Positions 1 through 5,442 of a stretch of 6,386 nt of DNA are shown here, piece by piece. Numbering within the stretch: the first letter of the stretch is position 1; each line of letters begins with the position of its first letter. Origin of the DNA: Chloroflexota bacterium (GTDB lineage Bacteria; Chloroflexota; Dehalococcoidia; Lucifugimonadales; UBA1127); assembly GCA_028873745.1 (NCBI GenBank), contig JAPPNT010000204.1, positions 23,956 to 30,341 on the forward strand. Direction: 5' to 3'. The position numbers and the translations under genes were made by a program. The notes beneath the pieces were generated by a model that had not been told where the DNA came from, did no database searches, and saw only the letters and a list, made by a program, of their open reading frames with translations.

Positions 1-2670
1 AGCATCGGCGAGGCCGCCTTCTACGCCGGCTTCCTCTGCGACGGCAGCCCGCTGGACTACCTGCCGCCCGAGACCGCGGTGGCCGTGCTCGAGCCGGACC
101 GCGTTGCGCAGGAGGCCGAGGCGCTGGAGGAACAGGCGGCCGCGCTGCTGGCCGCCAAGGTGGAGCGCCGCGAGCTGCCGGACGGCTGGGCGTCGCCGTG
201 GTGGCCGTGGAGCGCCGTGTCCGAGCGCATCGACGGCCATCACGCGCGCTTGCACCTGGAGTGGATGACGCCCTCCGCCGCCGACGGCCCCGGCGGACTG
301 CGGGCCTTCCCCGCCCCCGGCTTCTGGGGCCGCCTGCAGGCCTTCGCCGAGGACGCCGCCGAGCGCGCCCGCGCCGGGGAGCGCGTCGTCGTCCTCTCCC
401 ACCACGCCGAGCGCCTGCAGGAGGTGTTGCGCGACTACGACGTCGGCGCGGCGCTGCTGACCGACGTCCGCACGGCACCCGAGCCCGGCTCCGTCACCCT
501 CGCCGCGACGCCCCTGCAGGAGGGCATGCGGCTGAAGCTTGATGACGGCGCGCTGACGGTCTTCACGGACACGGAGGTCTTCGGCCACGCCAAGCGCCGT
601 CGCGCGCTGCACAAGCACGCCGTCCGCCGCGAGGCCTTCCTGACTGAGCTCGTCCCCGGCTCCTACGTCGTCCACATCGACCACGGCATCGGCCGCTTCG
701 CCGGCGTGCGCCGCGTCGCGACCGAGCACGGCGAGCGCGAGTACCTGACGCTGGAGTACGCGGAGGGCGACAAGCTGTACGTCCCCTCGGAGCACCTGGA
801 CCGGGTGACGCCCTACGTCGCGCCCGGCGACGACTCGCCGACGCTGACGCGGCTCGGCAGCCAGGAGTGGTCGCGCGCCAAGGAGCGGGCGCACCGCGCC
901 GCCCGGGAGATGGCCGGCGAGCTTGTCTCGCTGTATGCCGCGCGGCAGGTGCTCCCCGGCTACGCCTTCTCGCCCGACACTGTCTGGCAGCACGAGATGG
1001 AGGACGCCTTCCCCTACGCGGAGACCCGCGACCAGCTCGAGGCCATCGACGCGGTGAAGGCGTCCATGGAGACGCCGCACCCCATGGACCACCTCGTCTG
1101 CGGCGACGTGGGCTACGGCAAGACGGAGATCGCCGTCCGCGCCGCCTTCAAGGCCGTGCAGGACGGCATGCAGGTGGCCGTACTCTGCCCCACCACGGTC
1201 CTCGCCCAGCAGCACTACGCCACCTTCGCCGACCGCCTCAGCCCCTACCCCGTCCGCATCGAGGTGCTCAGCCGCTTCCGCACGCCGCAGGAGCAAGCGG
1301 CCACCGTCGCTGGCCTGCGCGAGGGCAGCATCGACATCGTCATCGGCACCCACCGCGTGCTGTCGAAGGACGTGTCCTTCAGCAAGCTCGGACTCGTGGT
1401 CGTAGACGACGAGCAGCGGTTCGGCGTCGTCCACAAGGAGTGGTTCAAGAAGCTGCGGCGCGAGGTCGACGTCCTGACGCTGACGGCGACGCCCATCCCG
1501 CGCACCCTCTCGATGGCCCTCGCCGGCGTCCGCGACATGACGACCGTGCACACGCCGCCGCAGGAGCGCCAGCCCGTCCGCACCTTCGTCTGCGAGTACA
1601 GCGACAGCGTGGTGCAGGAGGCGCTGCTGCGCGAGCTCGACCGGGGCGGGCAGGTCTTCTTCCTCCACAACCGCATCCGCACCATCCACGAGTGGGCGGC
1701 CCGCATCCAGCAGCTCGCCCCGCGGGCCCGCGTCGCCGTCGGACACGGACGCATGGACGAGGAGGAGCTTGCCCGCGTCATGAGCGATTTCATGGAGGGC
1801 AAGACGGACGTCCTCGTCTCCACTACCATCATCGAGGCCGGCCTAGACCTGCCGAACGCCAACACCATCCTCGTCCACCGCCCCGAGATGCTGGGCCTCG
1901 CGCAGATGTACCAGCTCCGAGGGCGTGTCGGCCGGGGCGGCAGGCACGCCTACGCCTACTTCCTCATCACGCCCGGCGTGCCCATGACGGAGGCGGCGCA
2001 GAAGCGGCTGAAGGCCATGCTCGCCTACCAGGAGCTGGGCGCGGGGTTCCGCATCGCCATGAAGGACCTGGAGATCCGCGGCGCGGGCAACATCCTCGGC
2101 GCCGAGCAGAGCGGCCACGTCCACGCCGTCGGCTTCGATCTGTACACGCGCCTGCTCGAGGATGCCGTCGCCGAACTCCGCGCCGAGCAGGCCGGGCAGC
2201 CCGTCAAGCCTCGCGCAGACCTCGCGCAGGTCTCTGTCGACCTCCCGCTGGAGGCCTACATCCCCGAGGACTACATCGAGGACCTGCCCTCGCGCCTCGG
2301 CGCCTACGGCCGCCTCGCCCGCGCCGCCGACACCGAGGAGGCCGTCGTCATCGGCGAGGAGCTGCGGGACCGCTTTGGGCCGCCGCCGGAGCCCGTGCGG
2401 AACCTCATCTACGCCGTGCGCGTCAAGGCGCTGGCCCGCGCTGCGGACGTCGAGTCCATCAGCCGCGAGGGCGGCTCCATCGCGCTCCGGCTCCGACACG
2501 GCGTCGGGGGCGCGGCACCCCTCCTCCAGCGCGAGCTTGGCGACCGCGCCCGCGTCGGCGACGCCCTCGTCCGCGTCCCCGTCCGGGAAGGCTGGCCGGA
2601 AACCCTCGCGTGGACACTGGAGCAGCTAGCCGCCTTCCGCGACCGCGTCCTGGAGCTGGCTGGGGGCTAG
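1..2670 (+). CDS. mfd: Transcription-repair coupling factor Mfd, 5'-truncated by the window edge
   Basis: Mfd is an ATP-driven DNA translocase that pushes stalled RNA polymerase off damaged DNA and recruits UvrA for nucleotide excision repair. The reading frame is open from base 1 with Mfd-like sequence before any start codon (FYAGFLCDGSPLDYLP). The true start is therefore upstream, and the GTG at 79 is not the start. About 889 residues are present against roughly 1150 in the family, so about 260 N-terminal residues are missing. Visible parts in order: the end of the UvrB-like N-terminal region (1-600); the RNA polymerase-interacting domain around 630-820 (VVHIDHGIGRF, LTLEYAEGDKLYVP); Walker A GDVGYGKTE at 1102-1128; motif II at 1405-1416; TATPIPRTL from 1483; motif V from 1819; motif VI QLRGRVGRGGR near 1912-1944; the RGAGNILGAEQSGH segment near 2078-2119; and the C-terminal TRCF domain to the stop. 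Oddities: motif II reads DDEQ rather than DEEQ, and motif V reads EAGLD rather than ETGID. The stop overlaps that of the convergent HAD gene. Confidence 0.97.
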   Translation, partial: SIGEAAFYAGFLCDGSPLDYLPPETAVAVLEPDRVAQEAEALEEQAAALLAAKVERRELPDGWASPWWPWSAVSERIDGHHARLHLEWMTPSAADGPGGLRAFPAPGFWGRLQAFAEDAAERARAGERVVVLSHHAERLQEVLRDYDVGAALLTDVRTAPEPGSVTLAATPLQEGMRLKLDDGALTVFTDTEVFGHAKRRRALHKHAVRREAFLTELVPGSYVVHIDHGIGRFAGVRRVATEHGEREYLTLEYAEGDKLYVPSEHLDRVTPYVAPGDDSPTLTRLGSQEWSRAKERAHRAAREMAGELVSLYAARQVLPGYAFSPDTVWQHEMEDAFPYAETRDQLEAIDAVKASMETPHPMDHLVCGDVGYGKTEIAVRAAFKAVQDGMQVAVLCPTTVLAQQHYATFADRLSPYPVRIEVLSRFRTPQEQAATVAGLREGSIDIVIGTHRVLSKDVSFSKLGLVVVDDEQRFGVVHKEWFKKLRREVDVLTLTATPIPRTLSMALAGVRDMTTVHTPPQERQPVRTFVCEYSDSVVQEALLRELDRGGQVFFLHNRIRTIHEWAARIQQLAPRARVAVGHGRMDEEELARVMSDFMEGKTDVLVSTTIIEAGLDLPNANTILVHRPEMLGLAQMYQLRGRVGRGGRHAYAYFLITPGVPMTEAAQKRLKAMLAYQELGAGFRIAMKDLEIRGAGNILGAEQSGHVHAVGFDLYTRLLEDAVAELRAEQAGQPVKPRADLAQVSVDLPLEAYIPEDYIEDLPSRLGAYGRLARAADTEEAVVIGEELRDRFGPPPEPVRNLIYAVRVKALARAADVESISREGGSIALRLRHGVGGAAPLLQRELGDRARVGDALVRVPVREGWPETLAWTLEQLAAFRDRVLELAGG

Positions 2671-3383
2671 GCCTGTCGCGGTCCGTCGGCGAAACCCAAC
2701 AGGCTCAGGAGGTCCAGAGGCGCCTCCGCCACGAAGTCAGGGCGTGTCCGCCGGGCCCGGTCCGCTCCGTCGGGGACGCCCCACGTCGCGAGGCAGCTCC
2801 AGCACCCCGCCGCCTTCGCCGCGCCAATGTCCGCGACGGTATCTCCAACCATCAATGCGCGCTCAGGTGAGGCGCCCAGCCGCTCCAGGGCTTTCAGGAT
2901 CCCCTCGGGGTGCGGCTTTGTCTTTGTGACGTCCTCTATGCCGATGACGACAGGGAAGAGGTCCGCTATGCCCAGCGCCTCCAGCTCGACCGACGCACCT
3001 GCGGCCACACCCTGAATCTCGAAGGACCTTGCCTTCTGCGTGACGACAGCCATGGAAACACCGTGTCGTGCGAGCGCCTCCAGCACCTCATCCATGCCGG
3101 GGAACAGCCGCAGCACGGCTGGGTCCTTCGTCCAGTAGATGTTCCTGTATCGACGGTACAGGTCGGCCGGCTTGCCTTGGCTCGTTGCCAGGCTCACCAG
3201 CGATTCCTCGAGGGTCCTGTCCTCGAGGGTGTGGAGGAAATGCCGAACATCCACGCCCGCAATGTCCGCGTCTCGAAACACCTGCGAAAGGGCCTGCACA
3301 CGTGTCGGCAGCGAGTCCACGAGCGTATCGTCGAAGTCCCACAGGACGGCGGACACGCGGAGAGGCGTTTCACGGCTCGGCAA
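2667..3383 (-). CDS. HAD-superfamily hydrolase, phosphoglycolate phosphatase-like
   Basis: This is a probable cytosolic Mg-dependent phosphatase of the HAD subfamily with a helical cap; the substrate cannot be told from sequence. Numbered from the TTG at 3383 (238 aa), motif I is DFDDT with nucleophile D16 and acid/base D18. Motif II is the T of VVTQK (T115), motif III is K156 in TKPHPE, and motif IV is GDTVAD (D181, D185) followed by the typical IGAAKAAG. All catalytic residues are present and the length is normal. Motif I has D where most relatives have G (DFDGT), a common variant. About eight extra residues (near AAGASVEL) follow motif II. The start is uncertain. TTG at 3398 is the longest option. 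TTG at 3383 has GGAGGT at 3387-3392 just upstream, though the spacing of 3 nt is short. GTG at 3356 gives the most family-like N-terminus (SAVLWDFDDTL) but has no ribosome binding site. It converges on mfd and runs divergently from the Fe-S gene. Confidence 0.92.
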   Translation of the reverse strand: MPSRETPLRVSAVLWDFDDTLVDSLPTRVQALSQVFRDADIAGVDVRHFLHTLEDRTLEESLVSLATSQGKPADLYRRYRNIYWTKDPAVLRLFPGMDEVLEALARHGVSMAVVTQKARSFEIQGVAAGASVELEALGIADLFPVVIGIEDVTKTKPHPEGILKALERLGASPERALMVGDTVADIGAAKAAGCWSCLATWGVPDGADRARRTRPDFVAEAPLDLLSLLGFADGPRQA

Positions 3384-3405
3384 GGGACCTCCGGACAACG
3401 GGGTG

Positions 3406-3416
3406 CCTATAGTCTA
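3406..3416 (-). promoter_or_regulatory. Possible -10 region for the HAD gene
   Basis: Read on the minus strand the sequence is TAGACTATAGG, offering two overlapping -10 candidates, TAGACT and TATAGG, each matching four of six consensus bases. Either would start transcription at about 3399-3404, just ahead of the GGAGGT at 3387-3392. No good -35 box lies at the right distance, because the upstream DNA is a G/C run. This is a weak call resting mainly on an AT-rich patch in the right place. Confidence 0.25.
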
Positions 3417-3434
3417 CCCACTGCCCCCCGCGCG

Positions 3435-3463
3435 TTGACACCCTACCCCCTGCATGGTACGCT
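3435..3463 (+). promoter_or_regulatory. Sigma-70 type promoter with extended -10, driving the Fe-S carrier gene
   Basis: A perfect -35 box TTGACA lies at 3435-3440, followed by a 17-bp spacer and the -10 box TACGCT at 3458-3463. A TG pair at 3455-3456 sits one base before the -10, giving the extended -10 form TGnTACGCT. The -10 keeps TA at the start and T at the end, three of six consensus bases, and the TG extension and perfect -35 would compensate. Transcription should begin near 3470, leaving a leader of about 34 nt before the ATG at 3504. Such a match is unlikely by chance in DNA this GC-rich. Confidence 0.7.
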
Positions 3464-3492
3464 CTCGCTTGGTAATCCGTATTGAATCGCTT

Positions 3493-3497
3493 GGAGG
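3493..3497 (+). promoter_or_regulatory. Ribosome binding site of the Fe-S carrier gene
   Basis: GGAGG lies 6 nt before the ATG at 3504. This is the clearest Shine-Dalgarno site in the window. It fixes the start codon and excludes upstream extension. Confidence 0.85.
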
Positions 3498-3503
3498 ACC
3501 CCG

Positions 3504-3866
3504 ATGATTGAAGTTACCGCCGAGGCCGTCGAGAAGCTGAAGTCCATCATGGAGGACGAGGAGGCTGAGGATTCCGCCCTCCGCGTCGTCGTGGTTCCCG
3601 CCGGGCAGGGCGTCCAGTACATGCTCACCCTTGAGTCCGAGCAGAACGAAGACGACGTCCTCACCGTCGTCGACGGCGTCCGCGTTCTCATCGACGCTGA
3701 CAGCGCGCCCATCATGCAGGGCGCCTGCATCGACTACGTCGAGGACCTGATGCGCAGCGGCTTCACCATCAACAACCCCAACGTCGCCACCGCCGGGTGC
3801 GGCTGCGGCGCTGGTGCCGACGGCTGCGGGTGCGGCGCCGGCGGCTGCGGGTGTGGCGGCCACTAG
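3504..3866 (+). CDS. A-type iron-sulfur carrier-like protein (HesB/IscA fold) with three CGC motifs in the tail
   Basis: A-type carriers (IscA, SufA, ErpA) bind Fe-S clusters or iron through three cysteines: one in a GGCSG-like loop and two in a C-terminal CGCG. This 120-residue protein has the family frame: ITxxAxxKLxxIMxxEE-like N-terminus, LRVVVVPAG strand, DGVRVLID, the S..IMxGxxIDYVEDL helix and GFTINNPN before the CGCG. However, the loop reads PAGQGVQY (residues 32-39), so the first cysteine is missing and the loop is about one residue short. C75 lies in QGACIDYV, where relatives usually lack Cys. The tail carries cysteines at 99, 101, 108, 110, 115 and 117 as three glycine-spaced CGC units, where relatives have one CGCG followed by about two residues. 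It appears to be a monocistronic unit with its own promoter and terminator. It may bind metal or cluster through the tail alone, or act as a storage or delivery variant. Family assignment is firm; function as a normal Fe-S carrier is doubtful. Confidence 0.9.
   Translation: MIEVTAEAVEKLKSIMEDEEAEDSALRVVVVPAGQGVQYMLTLESEQNEDDVLTVVDGVRVLIDADSAPIMQGACIDYVEDLMRSGFTINNPNVATAGCGCGAGADGCGCGAGGCGCGGH
3796..3858 (+). repeat. Degenerate tandem repeat encoding the CGC tail
   Basis: The last 24 codons contain three GGCTGCGG-like units encoding GCGCG. The last two are close copies, 3821-3837 and 3842-3858: 17 bp with a single C/T mismatch and a 21-bp period, equal to seven codons. The repeats stay in frame, which fits stepwise growth of the tail by slippage or unequal exchange. 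Confidence 0.75.
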
Positions 3867-3885
3867 CCCCAACGATTCGAGTCAC

Positions 3886-3924
3886 AAAGGAAGAGGCCCC
3901 GGGAATGCCGGGGCCTCTTCCTTT
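3886..3924. terminator. Perfect 17-bp hairpin, probable bidirectional terminator
   Basis: The arms 3886-3902 and 3908-3924 are exact reverse complements of 17 bp around a 5-nt loop (GAATG). The stem base is A-rich on the left and T-rich on the right (AAAGGAA / TTCCTTT), so in both directions the GC-rich core is followed by a pyrimidine-rich stretch with some U. It lies 19 nt after the Fe-S gene stop and 25 nt after the end of the convergent TPR gene, where a shared terminator would be expected. There is no long uninterrupted U tract, so efficiency cannot be judged. Confidence 0.85.
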
Positions 3925-3949
3925 CGGGTTTCCCCTCCCTCGCACCTGC

Positions 3950-4792
3950 CTAGACCCTGATCTCTTCGTCTTCCTCGTCCTCCACCTCTTCGTCGTGGAG
4001 CGCGCGCACGGATCGCTGCGGCTTCATCGACGACGGCGCGTCCTCGCCGGCGTCGTCCGCGATGCCGTCGTCGGTCAGCGGCACCCAGCTTGATGCCGCG
4101 TCCACGTCGATGTCGTCGTCTAGGCCGATGTCCATGTCGGCGATGTACGCCGGCGCCGCGGCGCCCGTCGGCGGGAACGACACGACGCCGCTCATGTTTG
4201 CCGACTGGTACGTCTCCCGAATCACCACGGATATGCCGTCGTGCTTGACCGACGCCACCGCCGTGACGTACTTGTTGCCGCCGCCCTGCAGCTTGATGAG
4301 CCGCGCTGCGAGCTTGGGCTCCAGCCGGCCGAGCTGCTGTCCCATCAGGTTTTGCACCGCCACCGTGTGCCCGTCCACCTCAAGGTGGACCACGTCGCCG
4401 TTGTGCACCAGCCCCAGCGCCGACGCCGATGGCAGGGCGACGAGCGCCGTCGTGATGCTCTTGCCGGACTCGTCCAGGAACACCTGCGGGGCCAGCCGCC
4501 GCGCCGACGCCACCACGGGCGCGTCCGCCATGCCCGCCAAGCGTTCCAGGTTCTTCCGCGCGATGCTGTTTGTCGGCGAGATCGACAGGCTGCGCTCCAG
4601 CGCCTGCCGCGCGTCTGAGTAGCGGCCCGTCTCCGCCAGCGCCTTGCCCAGCCGGTTCAGCGCCTCCACGTCGTCCGGGCACGCCTCGAGGATCTCACGG
4701 TTCAGGACGACGGCTTCCTGCCAACGCCCCTGCGTCGCAAGGGAGATGGCCTCGTTCGCCTTCGCCTTTTGCAGCTTGGTCCTTTGCTCCAT
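3950..4792 (-). CDS. TPR protein with a beta-rich domain and an acidic C-terminal tail
   Basis: This 280-residue soluble protein has no signal peptide or membrane helix. Residues 8-88 form tetratricopeptide repeats: one around GRWQEAVVLNREILEACP, one around ALNRLGKALAETGRYSDARQALERSLSISP, and a capping helix. Residues about 98-207 form a second compact, strand-rich region (GDVVHLEVDGHTVAVQN, GQQLGRLEPKLAARLIKL, GGNKYVTAVASV, VIRETYQS, FP). I recall similar unnamed proteins in Chloroflexota but know no function. Residues 215-280 are acidic and probably disordered, ending in a near-continuous run of D and E (DEEVEDEEDEEIRV). TPRs usually bind other proteins; the role of the middle domain is unknown. 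The ATG at 4792 is supported by GGAG at 4801-4804 with 8-nt spacing. It is probably co-transcribed behind the CoA-binding gene, 78 nt upstream. The 3' end faces the bidirectional terminator at 3886-3924. Confidence 0.88.
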   Translation of the reverse strand: MEQRTKLQKAKANEAISLATQGRWQEAVVLNREILEACPDDVEALNRLGKALAETGRYSDARQALERSLSISPTNSIARKNLERLAGMADAPVVASARRLAPQVFLDESGKSITTALVALPSASALGLVHNGDVVHLEVDGHTVAVQNLMGQQLGRLEPKLAARLIKLQGGGNKYVTAVASVKHDGISVVIRETYQSANMSGVVSFPPTGAAAPAYIADMDIGLDDDIDVDAASSWVPLTDDGIADDAGEDAPSSMKPQRSVRALHDEEVEDEEDEEIRV

Positions 4793-4829
4793 GTGCTGCG
4801 CTCCGTACCTGTAGTTGATGGGGCATGCT

Positions 4830-4854
4830 ATGGCGGGCCGTGCGGCAGCGCCAT
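4830..4854. other. Inverted repeat in the gap between the CoA-binding and TPR genes
   Basis: ATGGCG at 4830-4835 pairs with CGCCAT at 4849-4854, and GCC/GGC at 4837-4839 and 4844-4846 could pair inside it. This would make an RNA hairpin of 6 plus 3 bp within the 78-nt non-coding gap. No T tract follows on the minus strand. It is more plausibly an mRNA stability or processing element than a terminator, or it may be chance in GC-rich DNA. Confidence 0.3.
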
Positions 4855-4870
4855 CCCCACGTGTCAGCGG

Positions 4871-5278
4871 TTACAGCTTCCCATGCCGCACCAGCGCCCG
4901 GTGCTCGATCGCCGTGCAGCGGTCCATGACCACGTCCAGCCCGTGCTCGGCGGCCCGGGCTGCCGCCTCATGGTGGATCACACCGAGTTGCAGCCACAGC
5001 GCCTCGGCGCCCACCTTGATGGCCTGCTCTGCCACAGGCGGCACTTCCTCAGAACGGCGGAATACGTCGATAAGTTCCACGTGGAACGGAATCGCCTCCA
5101 AGTCCGGGTAGCTGCGCTCCCCCAGGACCTCGTCGATCATCGGGTTCACCGGCACGATGCGGTACCCCTGCGCTTGAAGGTACTCCGCCACCCGGTGGCT
5201 CGGCCGCGACGGGTTCGGCGACAGTCCGACGACCGCCACCGTCCGGCACTCCCGCAGGATGTCTTCAATCTGTCTCAA
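4871..5278 (-). CDS. CoA-binding domain protein (Rossmann fold, YccU-like)
   Basis: This is a small single-domain protein of the CoA_binding_2 family, related to the CoA-binding part of acyl-CoA synthetases and succinyl-CoA ligase but without a catalytic domain. The nucleotide-binding start is clear: TVAVVGLSPNPSRPSHRVAEYL, with the glycine turn and the SRPSHRV signature. VPVNP then ends the second strand, followed by WLQLGV and the C-terminal VVMDRCTAIEH. From the TTG at 5278 it has 135 residues, the usual family length, and begins RQIEDILRECRTVAVVGLS like its relatives. A TTG at 5305 would add nine residues (LVSTGGKLL in the longer form), but it lies inside the predicted -10 box and would be outside the transcript. 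GGGGGGA lies 6 nt before the 5278 start. It is the first gene of a likely operon with the TPR gene. Its cellular role is not known with certainty; CoA-dependent regulation has been suggested for the family. Confidence 0.92.
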   Translation of the reverse strand: MRQIEDILRECRTVAVVGLSPNPSRPSHRVAEYLQAQGYRIVPVNPMIDEVLGERSYPDLEAIPFHVELIDVFRRSEEVPPVAEQAIKVGAEALWLQLGVIHHEAAARAAEHGLDVVMDRCTAIEHRALVRHGKL

Positions 5279-5304
5279 GAGCTTCCCCCCAGTTGAGACT
5301 AGCA

Positions 5305-5332
5305 AGTATCGTCAAGGCCGTTACCTTGTCAA
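5305..5332 (-). promoter_or_regulatory. Sigma-70 type promoter for the CoA-binding/TPR operon
   Basis: On the minus strand a perfect -35 box TTGACA occupies 5332-5327. A 16-bp spacer and the -10 box GATACT (5310-5305, four of six consensus) follow. Transcription should start near 5298, about 20 nt before the TTG at 5278. This supports 5278 rather than 5305 as the translation start. Confidence 0.65.
5313..5328. promoter_or_regulatory. Dyad inside the promoter spacer, possible operator
   Basis: CAAGG at 5313-5317 and CCTTG at 5324-5328 form an inverted repeat with a 6-nt gap. It lies between and partly over the -35 and -10 boxes of the minus-strand promoter. GTCAAG also occurs twice as a direct repeat (5311-5316 and 5329-5334), 18 bp apart. 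A repressor bound here would block the promoter. The half-sites are short, so chance is possible. Confidence 0.35.
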
Positions 5333-5334
5333 GT

Positions 5335-5442
5335 ACTTTCCACGCCAATTGTGGGGGGATTGTCCCATGGCGCCGGTGGCGCGCCGGGCCGAGCCCTCCT
5401 CCGCGCTGGACACGGCGGGGCCGATTTGCTTCACTGGTTGCA
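5335..5442 (+). other. Non-coding leader region before the glycosyltransferase gene
   Basis: The frame is open upstream of the ATG at 5443, but codon use before that point lacks the strong C/G third-position bias of the gene and the translation does not resemble the family. I therefore treat this region as non-coding. It contains a short hairpin, GCGCC-GGT-GGCGC, at 5370-5382 and a CCAC/GTGG pair around CAATTG near 5340-5354. I found no convincing plus-strand promoter and no Shine-Dalgarno site immediately before 5443. Confidence 0.45.

Noticed and set aside
79..81. GTG at 79 as the start of the mfd gene
   Set aside because: The frame is open back to base 1 and the residues before 79 continue the Mfd N-terminal sequence, so the gene starts off the left edge.
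1245..2499. Long minus-strand open frames (207 and 218 codons) opposite mfd
   Set aside because: They are antisense shadows produced by the GC3 bias. Their translations are low-complexity and mfd homology is continuous on the plus strand.
867..2870. A 667-codon open frame on the plus strand overlapping mfd in another frame
   Set aside because: It is extremely rich in R, P, A, G and H with no domain-like segments, typical of a shifted frame of a GC3-biased gene. mfd explains the region.
3795..3866. The CGC tail as a frameshift artefact
   Set aside because: The tail is preceded in frame by the conserved GFTINNPN and the first CGCG, its repeats keep the frame, and it ends at a proper TAG just before the terminator.
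3414..3872. A 152-codon minus-strand open frame opposite the Fe-S carrier gene
   Set aside because: The plus strand has clear family homology, a promoter, a ribosome binding site and a terminator. The antisense frame has none.
5293..5442. A 50-residue N-terminal extension of the glycosyltransferase
   Set aside because: Codon bias is absent before 5443, the peptide does not resemble the family, and the first part overlaps the minus-strand transcript start region.
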